Shown: positions 43,710 through 53,269 of the stretch, in pieces | Position numbering within the stretch: position 1 is the stretch's first letter | Layout of the letters: every line of letters begins with the position of its first letter | Source: Bombyx mori | Taxonomy: Eukaryota > Arthropoda > Insecta > Lepidoptera > Bombycidae | Length of the DNA stretch: 64,000 nucleotides | Assembly (NCBI RefSeq): GCF_030269925.1 | Contig: NC_085129.1 | Span: 14,561,501-14,625,500 of the forward strand | Direction: 5' to 3' | Position numbers and translations under genes: made by a program | The notes under the pieces: model-generated | Databases searched by the model: none | Seen by the model: only the letters and a program-made list of their open reading frames with translations | Told to the model about the DNA's origin: nothing

Positions 43710-44010
43710 TGTTCAGTAGAGGGCGATTCGATATCTTTAAAGACACCGGTTACCGTCCTCGTCAAACCCGTAGCTTCCGACGAAGGTCTCGACAAGTAAA
43801 TTAACCCATAGACACAGTCCACTGAGTTTCTCGCCGGATCTTCTCAGTGGGTCGCGTTTCCGATCCGGTGATAGATTCTGCGAAGCACTGCTCTTGCTAG
43901 GGCCAGTGTTAGCAACACTCCGGTTTGAGCCCGCGAGCTCACCTACATCTTAGGGTGAAGCTAAAATAGCCTCTCAATGCTATCAACATAGGTAGGAAAA
44001 AAAAATTAAT
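43710..44010 (+). mobile_element. Jockey-type (BMC1-like) LINE 3' end
   Basis: CACCGGTTACCGTCCTCGTC, the CGCCGGATCTTCTCAGTGGG block and ATAGGTAGGAAAAAAAAA. It lies just downstream of another copy in the same orientation, but the two differ in sequence and are separate insertions. Confidence 0.85.
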
Positions 44011-44324
44011 GACAAAAGCCAATAAAAGGGGTTGTTTATTTCAGATTAATTTCGTCTTGACATTAACTATGTTATGAGTAAATTGCAGTTTCGAATCGAC
44101 ATTATCGCGCGTCGTAGCTTATTAAGTCATAATAGGTTGATTAAAAGGTGTATTATTTCAACGAATTATGATGCATTGAAGTTTTGATGGCAGTTGGTAA
44201 CAGGAGTGGATTCTGACGACGAATAAAGTATTACCCGTTTTGACAAAATTGAAAATTCGAGTGTGATTAAAAATCGTTGTACATTGCTTCTTTTTAGTTA
44301 CTTAACGCATAATTTTATATATAA
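44011..44324. other. Unassigned AT-rich sequence
   Basis: No feature recognised. Confidence 0.3.
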
Positions 44325-44571
44325 CTAGCTGTACCGGTCCGTTTCGCTGGGCATTTAAAATTAACATTATTATTTCTCACCCCCACAAAGATTCTCGTCA
44401 TTAACGCCTCCGCAACTGGTGTAGGGAGTCCAACACTAATATAAATATTAGCCTATTCATTAGGTACATGTATTTTCTATATGGATACCAAGTTTCAACT
44501 CAATCGGATGCACGGCTCAGTAGTTATAACGGAACATCCGTAAAAACCACTGTAGATTTATATATTATAGA
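44325..44571 (-). mobile_element. Non-autonomous Helitron-like element, family 3
   Basis: On the minus strand it starts TCTATAATATATAAATC and ends GACCGGTACAGCTAG before T. It contains CCGTGCATCCGATTGAG and GCCCAGCGAAACGGACC, sequences I recognise as typical of Lepidopteran dispersed elements. Its 5' TC directly follows the CTAG end of the neighbouring family-2 element with no base between. Confidence 0.6.
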
Positions 44572-44862
44572 CTAGCTGACCCGGCAGACTTCGTAGTGCC
44601 TCAATCGATAAATAAAAGACCTAAACTTTTATATAGAATAAACTTAAAACAAACAAAAGGAATCCGTCCGACGGGGGACACGTCAAAGGGAAAACAAAAT
44701 TGTTATTTTTATTTAATTCCGAGAATTTTCATATTTTTATACCTTTTAAACCTTCTCTGGACTTCCACAAATAATTCAAGACCAAAATTAGCCAAATCGG
44801 TCAAGCCGTTTTCATGTTATGTCGTGACAACGGAAAACGGGTTTCATTTTTATATATATAGA
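44572..44862 (-). mobile_element. Non-autonomous Helitron-like element, family 2, complete
   Basis: On the minus strand it starts TCTATATATATAAAAATG after A and ends CGAAGTCTGCCGGGTCAGCTAG (shown to its last bases). It is 291 bp and intact end to end, so it defines the family limits used for the interrupted copies at 32.8 and 54.7 kb. No coding capacity. Confidence 0.7.
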
Positions 44863-45164
44863 TTATTAAAATTATAACCGAATATAAAGTAAAACTCTGT
44901 TGGTGTTGCCAGAAGTATATTTATATATCTACTATTATACTTAATTGTAAAATTTGCATTTTATTATGTTTTCGCGAATCGTAGAGATAATCATAGCGAC
45001 TTTTACGGTTCAGTCATTTTTAATTGTAATTAAATTAATTATGACGATTCCCTCGTCCGGTGAACATGAAAACTTTATAGTTTTCGAAACATTGGAAATA
45101 ATGAGATGGCAATACACAAACGCAAAATGTAACCGTTAAATTAGTTTCATTTAATTGTACCCTC
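44863..45164. other. Unassigned AT-rich sequence
   Basis: No feature recognised. Confidence 0.3.
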
Positions 45165-45422
45165 ATGCACCGGTCACCGTCTTCGTCGAATTCGCCGATT
45201 TGTTGGACGAGCGAACTAGCCCATAGCCACAGCCCACTGAATTTCTCGCCGGATCATCTCAGTGGGTCGCAATTTCGATCCGGTGGTGGATTCTACGAAG
45301 CACTGCCCTTGCTAGGGCTAGTGTTAGCAAATTCTCTCAGGCTGAGTCCGTGAGCTTACCTACCCGTCCAGGCGTAGTTGTAATAGCCTCTTAGGCTACC
45401 AGCGAATAAGTAGGGAGAAAAA
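45165..45422 (+). mobile_element. Jockey-type LINE 3' end
   Basis: GCACCGGTCACCGTCTTCGT, CGCCGGATCATCTCAGTGGG, CAGCGAATAAGTAGGGAGAA. It belongs to the variant with GTCCAGGCGTAGTTG near the tail. Confidence 0.8.
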
Positions 45423-45691
45423 ATTTGTCGTAACCTCTCTCAACGTCCTAGTCCGTCCTCGCTGTATACATATATTATCATAATTTTCCCATACGGCCCT
45501 ATTACGGACGTGACAAAAACCATAGTCGGTACTTACATTGTAGTTCAATTACCAAGCTAAAGGTTTTTGTTCGGCCACAATTATTCTTCGGAACGAGCGC
45601 ACTTTATATGTGCGTGCGACTTTCTCGTGCGGTTTAGGTTTTAGGAAACGATTTATCGTAATCGTGGGCTAATGGATTTGTGCGTGCCTTT
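45423..45691. other. Unassigned sequence
   Basis: No feature recognised. Confidence 0.3.
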
Positions 45692-46025
45692 TATTTTATT
45701 GCTTAGATGGGCGGACGAGCTCACAGCCCACCTGTTGTTAAGTAGACATCTAGAGCTTAGTTAATTAGAGAGTTAAGTAGAGTCCATAGACATCTACAGC
45801 GTAAATGCGCACGCAAGAGACCCTAGCAATGATGGTTAGATGGTTGGACTCACAGCCCACCTGGTGTTAAGTGTTTACTGGAGCCCATAGACATTTACAA
45901 CGTAAATGCGACACCTACCTTGAGATATAAGTTCTAAGGTCTCAAGTATAGTTACAACGGCTGCCCCACCCTTCAAACCGAAACGCATTACTGCTTCACG
46001 GCAGAAATAGGCAGGGTGGTGGTAC
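45692..46025 (-). mobile_element. Bm1 SINE with a partially duplicated 3' end
   Basis: Begins with a Bm1 3' end (TTGCTTAGATGGGCGGACGA ... CATCTACAGCGTAAATGCGC) and, after about 30 bases, restarts from GATGGTTAGATGGTTGGACT through the same region. It runs on to AGAAATAGGCAGGGTGGTGG. Two overlapping partial copies, or a rearranged one. Confidence 0.8.
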
Positions 46026-46504
46026 TAAGTGGTATTAAGTTTAATCTTGAATTTCTCTTGTCATTATATATTCTCCGACATTCCGAATGCTTCACAGTTG
46101 TCGTGGTTACAGATAACTAAGGTCCAACTGTCATTCGTTGACATTTGAATATTGTGCAAACTACCATCCATCAAGATGATATTAGTTTGATCTGAGTGAA
46201 ATGACACGTAAAAGTGGAAAGAAAAGAAAGAAATCAATTAATAGATTTAGAAATATATTTATAAAATTTACGGTAGTTGCCACAAATTTTTACTGTTCAC
46301 TCACGGTCCGCGCAACGGTAAATTAATTAAAAATACGTGATTACATTCAAAAACGTGTCTCGTCAATTGACTGACTTATTGTTCCAATGAAAGCACTTTA
46401 GAAGTTGTTTATTTCGCCATTAATTTTTTGAGGTTCGAGAACAATTTGATTTGAAAATCACGCTATTGGTCACTTACTTGTCCGTGAAAATAATATTCGT
46501 TAAA
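46026..46504. other. Unassigned AT-rich sequence
   Basis: No feature recognised. Confidence 0.3.
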
Positions 46505-46508
46505 TTAA

Positions 46509-46814
46509 CCCTTTGAGCGCGAACCGTCGATAGATCGACTGTCTATTAATGCGTTGTGTAGAGCGTCGGAATACCGACTATTTACGCAGTTTGATTATAG
46601 GTATTAGATATCAACCTGTACGGACGTGTCTTAGCGCGCATACGTTTTTAATAAGGTAATCACATTTATAAATAGCCATTTGCAAATATTTCGCTGTAAA
46701 TTTAGCATTGTTTGTATTTTCTATAAATTAAAGTTCTCTATAAGGTACTTTTTTCAAAAATCCTTTATATCAATTCTTACCAAATATGTGAAAATAAGCT
46801 GAGCACTAAAAGGG
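46509..46814 (+). mobile_element. piggyBac-type (TTAA) MITE, uninterrupted
   Basis: TTAA precedes CCCTTTGAGCGCGAACCGTC, and the right end GAGCACTAAAAGGG is followed by TTAT. The ends are inverted (CCCTTTGAGYGC and CCCTTTTAGTGC). It is 306 bp, non-coding, and a sister of the interrupted copy at 29.4-30.2 kb. Confidence 0.7.
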
Positions 46815-47121
46815 TTATACCTGTTTTGACTGCACATTATCGAAACGTAATTGGCTTTTTGAAGTCCAGTAGCCCAGTGGCCGCGAAGCTCGGGGCACAC
46901 ACAGGATATTGCGAACTATCGACAGAGAGTGTCGAATTTTCGTCACACAACGGATATTTGCCGTCGGACTTATTTGGTATCGCCATTCAGGTTCGAACTT
47001 CATTACTGCGAACGCGAAGCTCATTATGGAACTAGTACAAAATGTATGTCCCGATAATGGGTAATATAAGTGCTTGCTTCATTTCCAATTTCATAGAACA
47101 GACTAGAGAAGTCGTGTTATT
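46815..47121. other. Unassigned sequence
   Basis: 69-codon frames exist on both strands but neither resembles a known protein. Confidence 0.3.
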
Positions 47122-47565
47122 TTTTTTTATTGCTTAGATGGGTGGACGAGCTCACAGCCCACCTGGTGTTAAGTAGTTACTGGAGCCCCTAGACATCTGC
47201 AACGTAAATGCCGCCACCCACCTTGAGATATAACTTTTAAGGTCTCAGTATAATTACACCGGCTGCCCCGCCCTTGAAACCGAAACGCGTTACTGCTTCA
47301 CAGCAGAAATAGGCAGGGTGGTGGTACCTACTCGCGCGGACTCACAAGAGGTCCTACCACCAGTAATTACACAAATTACAAATTTGCGGGTTTGATTTTT
47401 ATTACATGATGTTATTCCTTCACCGTGGAAGTCAATCGTGAACGTTAGTTGAGTACGTATTTCTGATATTTTATTAGAAAAATGGGTACTCGGCTGGATT
47501 TCGAACACCAGAGCATCGCTCAATACGAATGCACTTGACATCTTATTCTTGAGGCCACGACGAAT
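47122..47565 (-). mobile_element. Bm1 SINE, near full length
   Basis: T-rich tail and TTGCTTAGATGGGTGGACGA at the left; the tRNA-like head (complement of GTCGTGGCCTCAAGAATAAG) at the right. Contains the AATTACACAAATTACAAATT link region and a small duplication in the TATTTC..ATTAG region. Confidence 0.9.
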
Positions 47566-47748
47566 TCAAAATTATAAAATATTAACATTGTGTGTTTAAA
47601 AGTAATTTTGAGTGCAGTCGCCCCAGAAGCGACCGCGTTCAGAAGCGATTTTAATACATTAGATACATTTTATAGCTATCAATAAATTGGGAATAAATCA
47701 CGCACGGTCATATCGCCCCGAATTAGGATTCCCTGCGTTATGGGTACC

Positions 47749-48068
47749 TTTTTGTTTTCCTACCTATTCTAGTAACCTCCAGGGGCTATTCTAGATTCAC
47801 CGAGCTAGTAGGTGAGCTCACGGGGCTCAAACCGGTAGTGTTGTTAACACTGGCCCTAGCAAGAGCAGTGCTTCGCAGAATCTACCACCGGATCGGAAAC
47901 GCGACCCACTGAGAAGATCCGGCGAGACACTCAGTGGGCTGTGTATATGGGTTAATTCACTGGTCCAGCCCTTCGTCGCAAGCGACGGGTTCGACGAGGA
48001 CGGTGACTGTAATGACGTGCTTAGAGCGACGTCGACTGTTTACCATTCGGTCTACCGGATCGGGTATG
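47749..48068 (-). mobile_element. Jockey-type (BMC1-like) LINE 3' end with target duplication
   Basis: Minus-strand insertion with its A-tail as a T-rich start at the left. TATGGGTACC flanks it exactly on both sides (47739-47748 and 48069-48078). It contains the GATCCGGCGAGACACTCAGT block and the last part of ORF2 (GACGTCGACTGTTTACCATT). It interrupts the tRNA-derived SINE. Confidence 0.85.
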
Positions 48069-48121
48069 TATGGGTACCAGAGACTGACATACATACTTAT
48101 GCACACTTAAATATATACATA

Positions 48122-48565
48122 TCTATATATTAATACGTGAAGCAAAAACTTTGTACCACTTTTTACGAAATTTGCGCTCGCGGAGGAGTATGAAATTTCC
48201 AACATTTATAGAGAATATAGAGAAGAGTGTAGAATGTTAATATGTTTTTTAAATTATGCATTAAAAATACATTAAATCAATAAATAAAAACATTACACAC
48301 ATTACCGTTTATTTGACACAACACATTTAAATAGTTATAATCTTTGTGTATTGTCAAACTTGTGTTGTTCAAAGTCTGTAGTCAAATTGAGAGTAGATTA
48401 ATATTGTTTGTCTTTATGTAATATTATTTGTCTATAGTGTAGTCTTGATGAAATCTGTAATTATAGAACTTTAATAAATAGTCTTTGACAAAAGCACCTT
48501 AATAATGTTCAAACTTTTAATTTCAATTAACTATAGTCGAATTACGACTCCTGTGGCACCACTAG
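48122..48565 (+). mobile_element. Non-autonomous Helitron-like element, family 1, complete
   Basis: A precedes TCTATATATTAATACG and T follows the CTAG end. Inserted in the body of the same SINE as the LINE tail to its left; comparison with the SINE copy at 35.7 kb shows A|T as the empty site. Confidence 0.8.
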
Positions 48566-48735
48566 TAGATAATAAACACCCAGACAAAAAGCAAACAAAC
48601 CCGTTCGTCACACAAAAAATTGCCCTATGTGGGAATCGAACCCACGAACCCTGACGCATCAGTCAGAAGCGCTAAGCACTGCACCACCGAGTCAGTTCAA
48701 TATTTCTGAAATTGTAAAACTAGGGTAGATATTTG

Positions 48736-48962
48736 TACCGACAATGCGTTACCTCACATGCCCTTAAGCTGTAGTTATCTGGGTCAATAGGGTTCAAGCT
48801 ACCAGGGGCCTTGGCCTAACGTTGCTACACGCACTCCGCATTATATTAGTTGATATTTTTCTGCGTATACATTGTGTAAATAGGGATTTCTTATGTGCGT
48901 TTCAGCTTTGAAACTCGTGCACCTTCTGAAGGCCTGTTTATTTTAATATTAATTAATAATGA
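48736..48962. other. Unassigned sequence
   Basis: No feature recognised. Confidence 0.3.
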
Positions 48963-49649
48963 GTCATCGTGGTCTGCGGGATAAGACGCCCGGTGCATTC
49001 GTATCGAGGAATGCGACTGTGCCGGTGTTCAAATCCCGCAAGCGGGTACCAATTTTTCTAATGAAATAGTTAATGTTTTTTTTGTTTTTTTATTGCTTAG
49101 ATAGCCATCTAAGCAATAAAAAGCTCACAGCTCACAGTACGAGCTCACAGCCCACCTGGTGTTAAGTAGTTACTGAAGCCCATAGACATCCACAACGTAA
49201 ATGCGCCACCCACCTTGAGATTTAAGTTCTAAGGTCTCAAGTACAGTTACAAAGGCTGCCCCACCCTTCAAAGCGAAACGGATTACTGCTTCACGGCAGA
49301 AACAGGCAGGGTGGTGTTACCCACCCGCGCGGACTCACAAGAGGTCCTACCACCAGTAAAAAGTTCACGGTTGGCTTCCACGGTGAAACACTAACGTCGT
49401 GTAATATAAAATCAAACCCGCAAAATTATAATTTGAGTAATTACTGGTGATAGCGTGTGTTGTGCGTCCGCTGTTTCTACTGTGAAGGGTTGCGGTTTGA
49501 AGGGTGGAGCAGTCTTTGTCCAGTAAAAATCTAAAACTTGGAATTCATGTCTCATGGAGGCATTAAAGTTATTGCTATCTATGAGCTCCGCTAACCATTT
49601 ATCACCTCGTGGGCTGTGATCCCTATTTAAGCAATAAAGAAACAATTAC
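48963..49649 (+). mobile_element. Bm1 SINE, near full length, interrupted by another Bm1
   Basis: The head GTCATCGTGGTCTGCGGGAT and B-box-like GGTGTTCAAATCCCGC lead to CTAATGAAATAG. After a minus-strand Bm1 insertion the body resumes at AAGTTCACGGTTGGCTTCCA and runs, strongly diverged, to TTTAAGCAATAAAG. Confidence 0.85.
49076..49360 (-). mobile_element. Bm1 SINE 3' half nested in another Bm1
   Basis: T-rich start, then a short palindrome TTGCTTAGAT AGCC ATCTAAGCAA (49093-49116) made from two facing Bm1 3' ends. A standard minus-strand 3' half follows, to CAAGAGGTCCTACCACCAGT. Opposite in orientation to its host. Confidence 0.85.
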
Positions 49650-49779
49650 ATAATTTAATACTCACCTTCTTCTGTAGCGTCCCACCTCTCAGCCTTGTCA
49701 TGTTCTGATGCAACTGAGAATTCACCTTAGACCTCAAGAATGATCTTATAGACTGGCTCATGGACTTGTCAAAAAACCC

Positions 49780-50060
49780 CATTTTTATTTGCCTACCTAT
49801 GTTAACAACCTCAAGGAGTTACTAGCTTCACGGAGCTCAGCCTGGCAAATTTGCTAACACTGGCCCTAGCAAGGCCAGAGTTTCACTGAATCTACCAGCG
49901 GGATCGCGACCCACTGAGAAGATCCGGCGTGACGATCTATGGGCTGTGCTTGTGAGCTAATTTTCACGACGAATCCTTCGTAGGACTCGACGAGAACGTT
50001 GACCGTCACTTGGAATGCCTAAAAGCACCGTTAGTGGATCGGGAGGACCCGATGTGACAT
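49780..50060 (-). mobile_element. Jockey-type LINE 3' end, decayed
   Basis: TGCCTACCTATGTTAACAAC, CACTGGCCCTAGCAAGGCCA, GATCCGGCGTGACGATCTAT and GGATCGGGAGGACCCGATGT. Minus strand. Confidence 0.75.
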
Positions 50061-50141
50061 GCTTTGAGTGAGGACGCCTGTTTGCCGTTTGATCAATCAA
50101 AATCCAAAAAACAAGACATAATTTAAAGAATGACAAAAAAA

Positions 50142-50391
50142 ATTACTGGTGGTACGACCTCTTGTGAGTCCGCACGAGTAGGTACCACCACCGTGCCTAT
50201 TTCTGCCGTGAAGCAGTAATGCGTTTCGGTTTGAGGGGTGAGGCAGCCGTTGTAACTATACTGAGACCTTAGAACTCATATCTCAAGGTGGGTGGCGGCA
50301 TTTACGTTGTAGATTTCTATGGGCACCGGTAACCACTTAACACCAGGTGAGCTGTGAGCTCGTCCACTCATCTAAGCAATAAAAAAAAAAG
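50142..50391 (+). mobile_element. Bm1 SINE 3' half
   Basis: TTACTGGTGGTACGACCTCT to CTCATCTAAGCAATAAAAAA, well preserved. Confidence 0.9.
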
Positions 50392-50493
50392 AATTATTTT
50401 TGCTATTTTTGTATGTATTGCTTAAAAACAAAAATAAATGAACTAAAAATACATATCTATACATCAAACTAGGTGCACTTGGTAATGTATGAC
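50392..50493 (-). repeat. Unclassified ~105-bp dispersed repeat, copy 2
   Basis: Reverse complement of 24261-24376. It sits exactly between two Bm1 pieces. Confidence 0.7.
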
Positions 50494-50590
50494 GGCATTT
50501 ACGTTGTAGATGTCTATGGGCTCCGGAAACCACTTATCAGCAGGTGGGCTGTGAGCTCGTCCACCAGTCTAAGAAATGAAAATAAAAAAA
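50494..50590 (+). mobile_element. Bm1 SINE 3' end
   Basis: GGCATTTACGTTGTAGATGT through AGCTCGTCCACCAGTCTAAG with a degraded A-tail. Confidence 0.85.
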
Positions 50591-51094
50591 TTGATCTCAA
50601 AATATCCTGTCGTGTTTGGGTATGGCTACATCGCGGAAAGTATTGCTGTTGTCCCGAGCCTAAGGGCGGATAGCAATCTAGTTTATTGAGTTTGCACACA
50701 AAGGCCGACCCTCCGAATCGTTCCACGGAGATGTGACGAGACCGCTCGCCTCGCTTCGTAGGTACCTTCCACCGATTCTGTCTAATAACAACTTTGTCAA
50801 GACACGTAACGCGAGAGGATTTCTCGACTTTAGAGACAATAGCATGTCTATATTCATTTAAACTTTTTCAATGTATTCTTCGGTTTCCGCGACTCGTAGA
50901 AATAAATTGAAGCTGGATTTACGGTATAATCTCTCATTTATTATTGTCACAACGTATCATAACTCCCTTAGTATCGACTGACCTATTGCTGACCACAAAA
51001 TCAGTTATTATTCGAAATCCGACGATAACATAATAGGACAATAAAAAAAGGCAATTTTAAACCGTATAACTGTTTTATTTATAAATACTTTTTA
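50591..51094. other. Unassigned sequence
   Basis: No feature recognised; a GC-richer part lies near 50625-50770. Confidence 0.3.
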
Positions 51095-51218
51095 TATGTT
51101 TTTTCTATTGCCCTTGTAGGCAGACTAGCATACAGCCCACCTGATGGTGAGTGGTTAACGTCGTCCATGAACTTCAGCAATACCAGGGGCAGAGCAAAGT
51201 CGCTGCCTACCAAAGTGT
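51095..51218 (-). mobile_element. CR1-like LINE 3' end
   Basis: TTTTTTCTATTGCCCTTGTA, CAGCCCACCTGATGGTGAGT, GGGGCAGAGCAAAGTCGCTG, minus strand. Confidence 0.8.
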
Positions 51219-51788
51219 ATAAGTATATCTTGAATATAATTATGTAGAATACTTAAGAAAATATTTTTATTGCTCTCTTCTTTTAAAAGTAAGAAAGTAA
51301 GATATAAATAAAATATAGTAAAAAAGTATATAGTACATTGCTCTGAATATAATAAAATATGAGATCTTTCAATTTGAATTTTTATTTTTAAATTTGTCTC
51401 CAAAAAGTTTTTGATTCACATTTATCATAGAAATACAAGTCATATAACATAGTCTATCATTAAATAATTAAATAAATAATAAATTACTTAGTTACTTTGG
51501 CTTCGACAAAGTTCATAATCCAAATTAATCTTTATTGATACAACATCATTGAATTTCTTTAGAAGAGGGTTCTAATAGGCAACACGAGACGACCTGCAAA
51601 TCCCATGAGAAATCCCATAGACACTCCAATGAGCTGTGAAAACACGCTAAACGTCAACCGTGGCAGTTTCCCGACGCTCATAGCTTCCTTTGACAAATAG
51701 CGGTTAATTGAAAATGGACTCCTGTCGTGTGGTGCAAGTTACAAACTGACTGTAAAATAAAAGTATTTTTAGGATATTCAATATCTTC
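51219..51788. other. AT-rich sequence, nothing recognised
   Basis: No supported feature. Confidence 0.3.
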
Positions 51789-52021
51789 CTACCTTTCATA
51801 TAAATAAAATTGTAGTGTCTGTTTGTAATATTGAAATAACCGCTTTTTACTACATGCATATGAATATATATACGGTACATACACCAAAATAAGATTTTTA
51901 CAATTTTCGTCTGTCTGTCTGTTTGTTCCGGCTAATCTCTGGACCGGCTGAACCGATTTTGACAGGACTTTCACTGGTAGGTAGCTGAAGATATAAGGAG
52001 TAACTTATGCTACTTTTTTTA
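51789..52021 (+). repeat. Lepidopteran dispersed repeat (probably Helitron-like)
   Basis: CTGTCTGTCTGTTTGTTCCG, GGACCGGCTGAACCGATTTT, GACAGGACTTTCACTGG and AAGGAGTAACTTATGCTAC are words I recognise from a repeat widespread in Lepidoptera. It ends at an A before CTAGCTTCTCCCCG, which looks like the reversed 3' end of another Helitron-like element. Confidence 0.45.
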
Positions 52022-52147
52022 GACTAGCTTCTCCCCGTGACATTCGATCCTAATCTTCTGTTTTTACCGCGCTGGTCGCTGGAGCGGAGTTTCACCCCGA
52101 TTTATTTACCGATATCATTTTCTTGACGCTTTGTCCTGCCCTGGAAG
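52022..52147. other. Unassigned, possible Helitron-like 3' end in minus orientation
   Basis: Starts CTAGCTTCTCCCCGTGACAT after an A; the other end was not found. Confidence 0.25.
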
Positions 52148-52255
52148 AAGAGACAGAACAATAAAACATATTCCTCTTTAAGCGGCTTTTGAAACTAATC
52201 TAAACAGTAGGCAGTGATTGAGCCCCTGGCGTTTTAGATCCATGATCTACAGTCA
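52148..52255 (+). mobile_element. CR1-like LINE C-terminus and tail, decayed
   Basis: CCTCTTTAAGCGGCTTTTG, AACAGTAGGCAGTGATTGAG, CCCCTGGCGTTTTAGATCCA follow the order seen in the 38.4 kb copy but without the final tail. Confidence 0.5.
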
Positions 52256-52500
52256 TAGGTCGAAGACAATATAATACTTAGGAAAATCGCTTACCTCTTA
52301 TAGCGCGCACCAAATACCAAACGTTAGCAATCCTCAATCGAGGGAGCACGTGGAGTGTTGCTTTTCACAACACCTTTATTGAAGTTCACCCCTCGGGAGG
52401 ACTCCAACCGACAGCTTACACTAAATACTACTATACCTCTTGTTACTGTTGTTTGTACAACACATTAAATGGCTTAGATGTGTTACTAATTACTATTACA
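52256..52500. other. Unassigned sequence
   Basis: Contains a small GTGTTG/CAACAC hairpin near 52355; nothing else. Confidence 0.25.
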
Positions 52501-52616
52501 TCAACCAAGTCTTGTATGAAATGCTCCCTTCCTGGCTGAGCCTTTGCTCGCCAACCAGTTCTGGTTATACTTCAAAGTCCTCAGGGCCACCAATAATCCT
52601 TCTTTCATAAAAAAAA
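52501..52616 (+). mobile_element. Jockey-type LINE 3' terminus, same subfamily as the 960-residue ORF2 element
   Basis: TCCTGGCTGAGCCTTTGCTC, AGTCCTCAGGGCCACCAATA and CTTTCATAAAAAAAAG correspond to the last 110 bases of the large LINE. Confidence 0.7.
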
Positions 52617-52892
52617 GACCAAACTGAACACATCGGCAAGCGACAACGTCTTCCTAGAGTGTATTACTACTTAATTAATTCCAAGATTGAACATTCTCAA
52701 CAAACTCTCGACTCAACCAATAAATATGAAAGATATTTTCTTCTACTAGCCAGCTTTTACTAGCTGTAACCAGGAAACGATTTGGAATGTTTAAATGCAA
52801 TTAAAAAAATTAGCTTAAAACATATATCACGCAATGTCAGATACTAGGGTGTTTTAACATCCAGAACGGGTATATATATGTGTGGTAACCTG

Positions 52893-52985
52893 CCTCTTTT
52901 TGCTTTGAAGCAATAGCGTTCTGGTTAGAGAAGTGGGAACACCCATCTGATTATTTGAGACTTTAACCTCATTTCTCAAGTCAAA
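52893..52985 (+). mobile_element. Decayed Bm1 SINE 3' part
   Basis: TAACCTGCCTCTTTTTGCTT, TTTGAGACTTTAACCTCATT, TCTCAAG; distant but in the correct order. Confidence 0.5.
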
Positions 52986-53269
52986 CAAACTGCCAGACCT
53001 CAACATACCATTAGTTCGTTTATGAAATCAAACGTAAAATTCTAGAAATATATTTTAATAGAAAAATAGACGGTAGTTAGGACAAAATTGAAATGTTGAA
53101 AAATAACATAATTAAAATAAAAAAGCAATAAAATAATAAGCAAGATAATAATAAGCCGTAAGTAATAAGCAATAAGAATAAACCGCAAAATAGTACCTAT
53201 TAACTATGTCATTTCTCAATCTGGATGATGCCAATAAATATGTGATATCTATGTAATTCAGTAATCAAC

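Larger units (their letters stand above)
47640..48735 (-). mobile_element. tRNA-derived SINE, interrupted twice
   Basis: On the minus strand it starts with a tRNA-like head containing TGGTGCAGTGCTTAGCGC (A-box region) and GGTTCGATTCC (a match to the RNA polymerase III B box). It runs through a GGGTGTTTATTATCTA body to TACCCATAACGCAGGGAATC and ...GTGCGTGATTTATTCCCAAT. It aligns with the copy at 35.6-35.8 kb once a jockey-type LINE tail and a Helitron-like element are removed. Not a functional tRNA gene, since the head lacks a credible cloverleaf 3' end and continues into SINE body. Confidence 0.6.

Noticed and set aside
48640..48710. tRNA-like sequence on the minus strand
   Set aside because: It has a good B box but is the head of a SINE with a body that aligns to another copy; no intact acceptor stem and 3' end.
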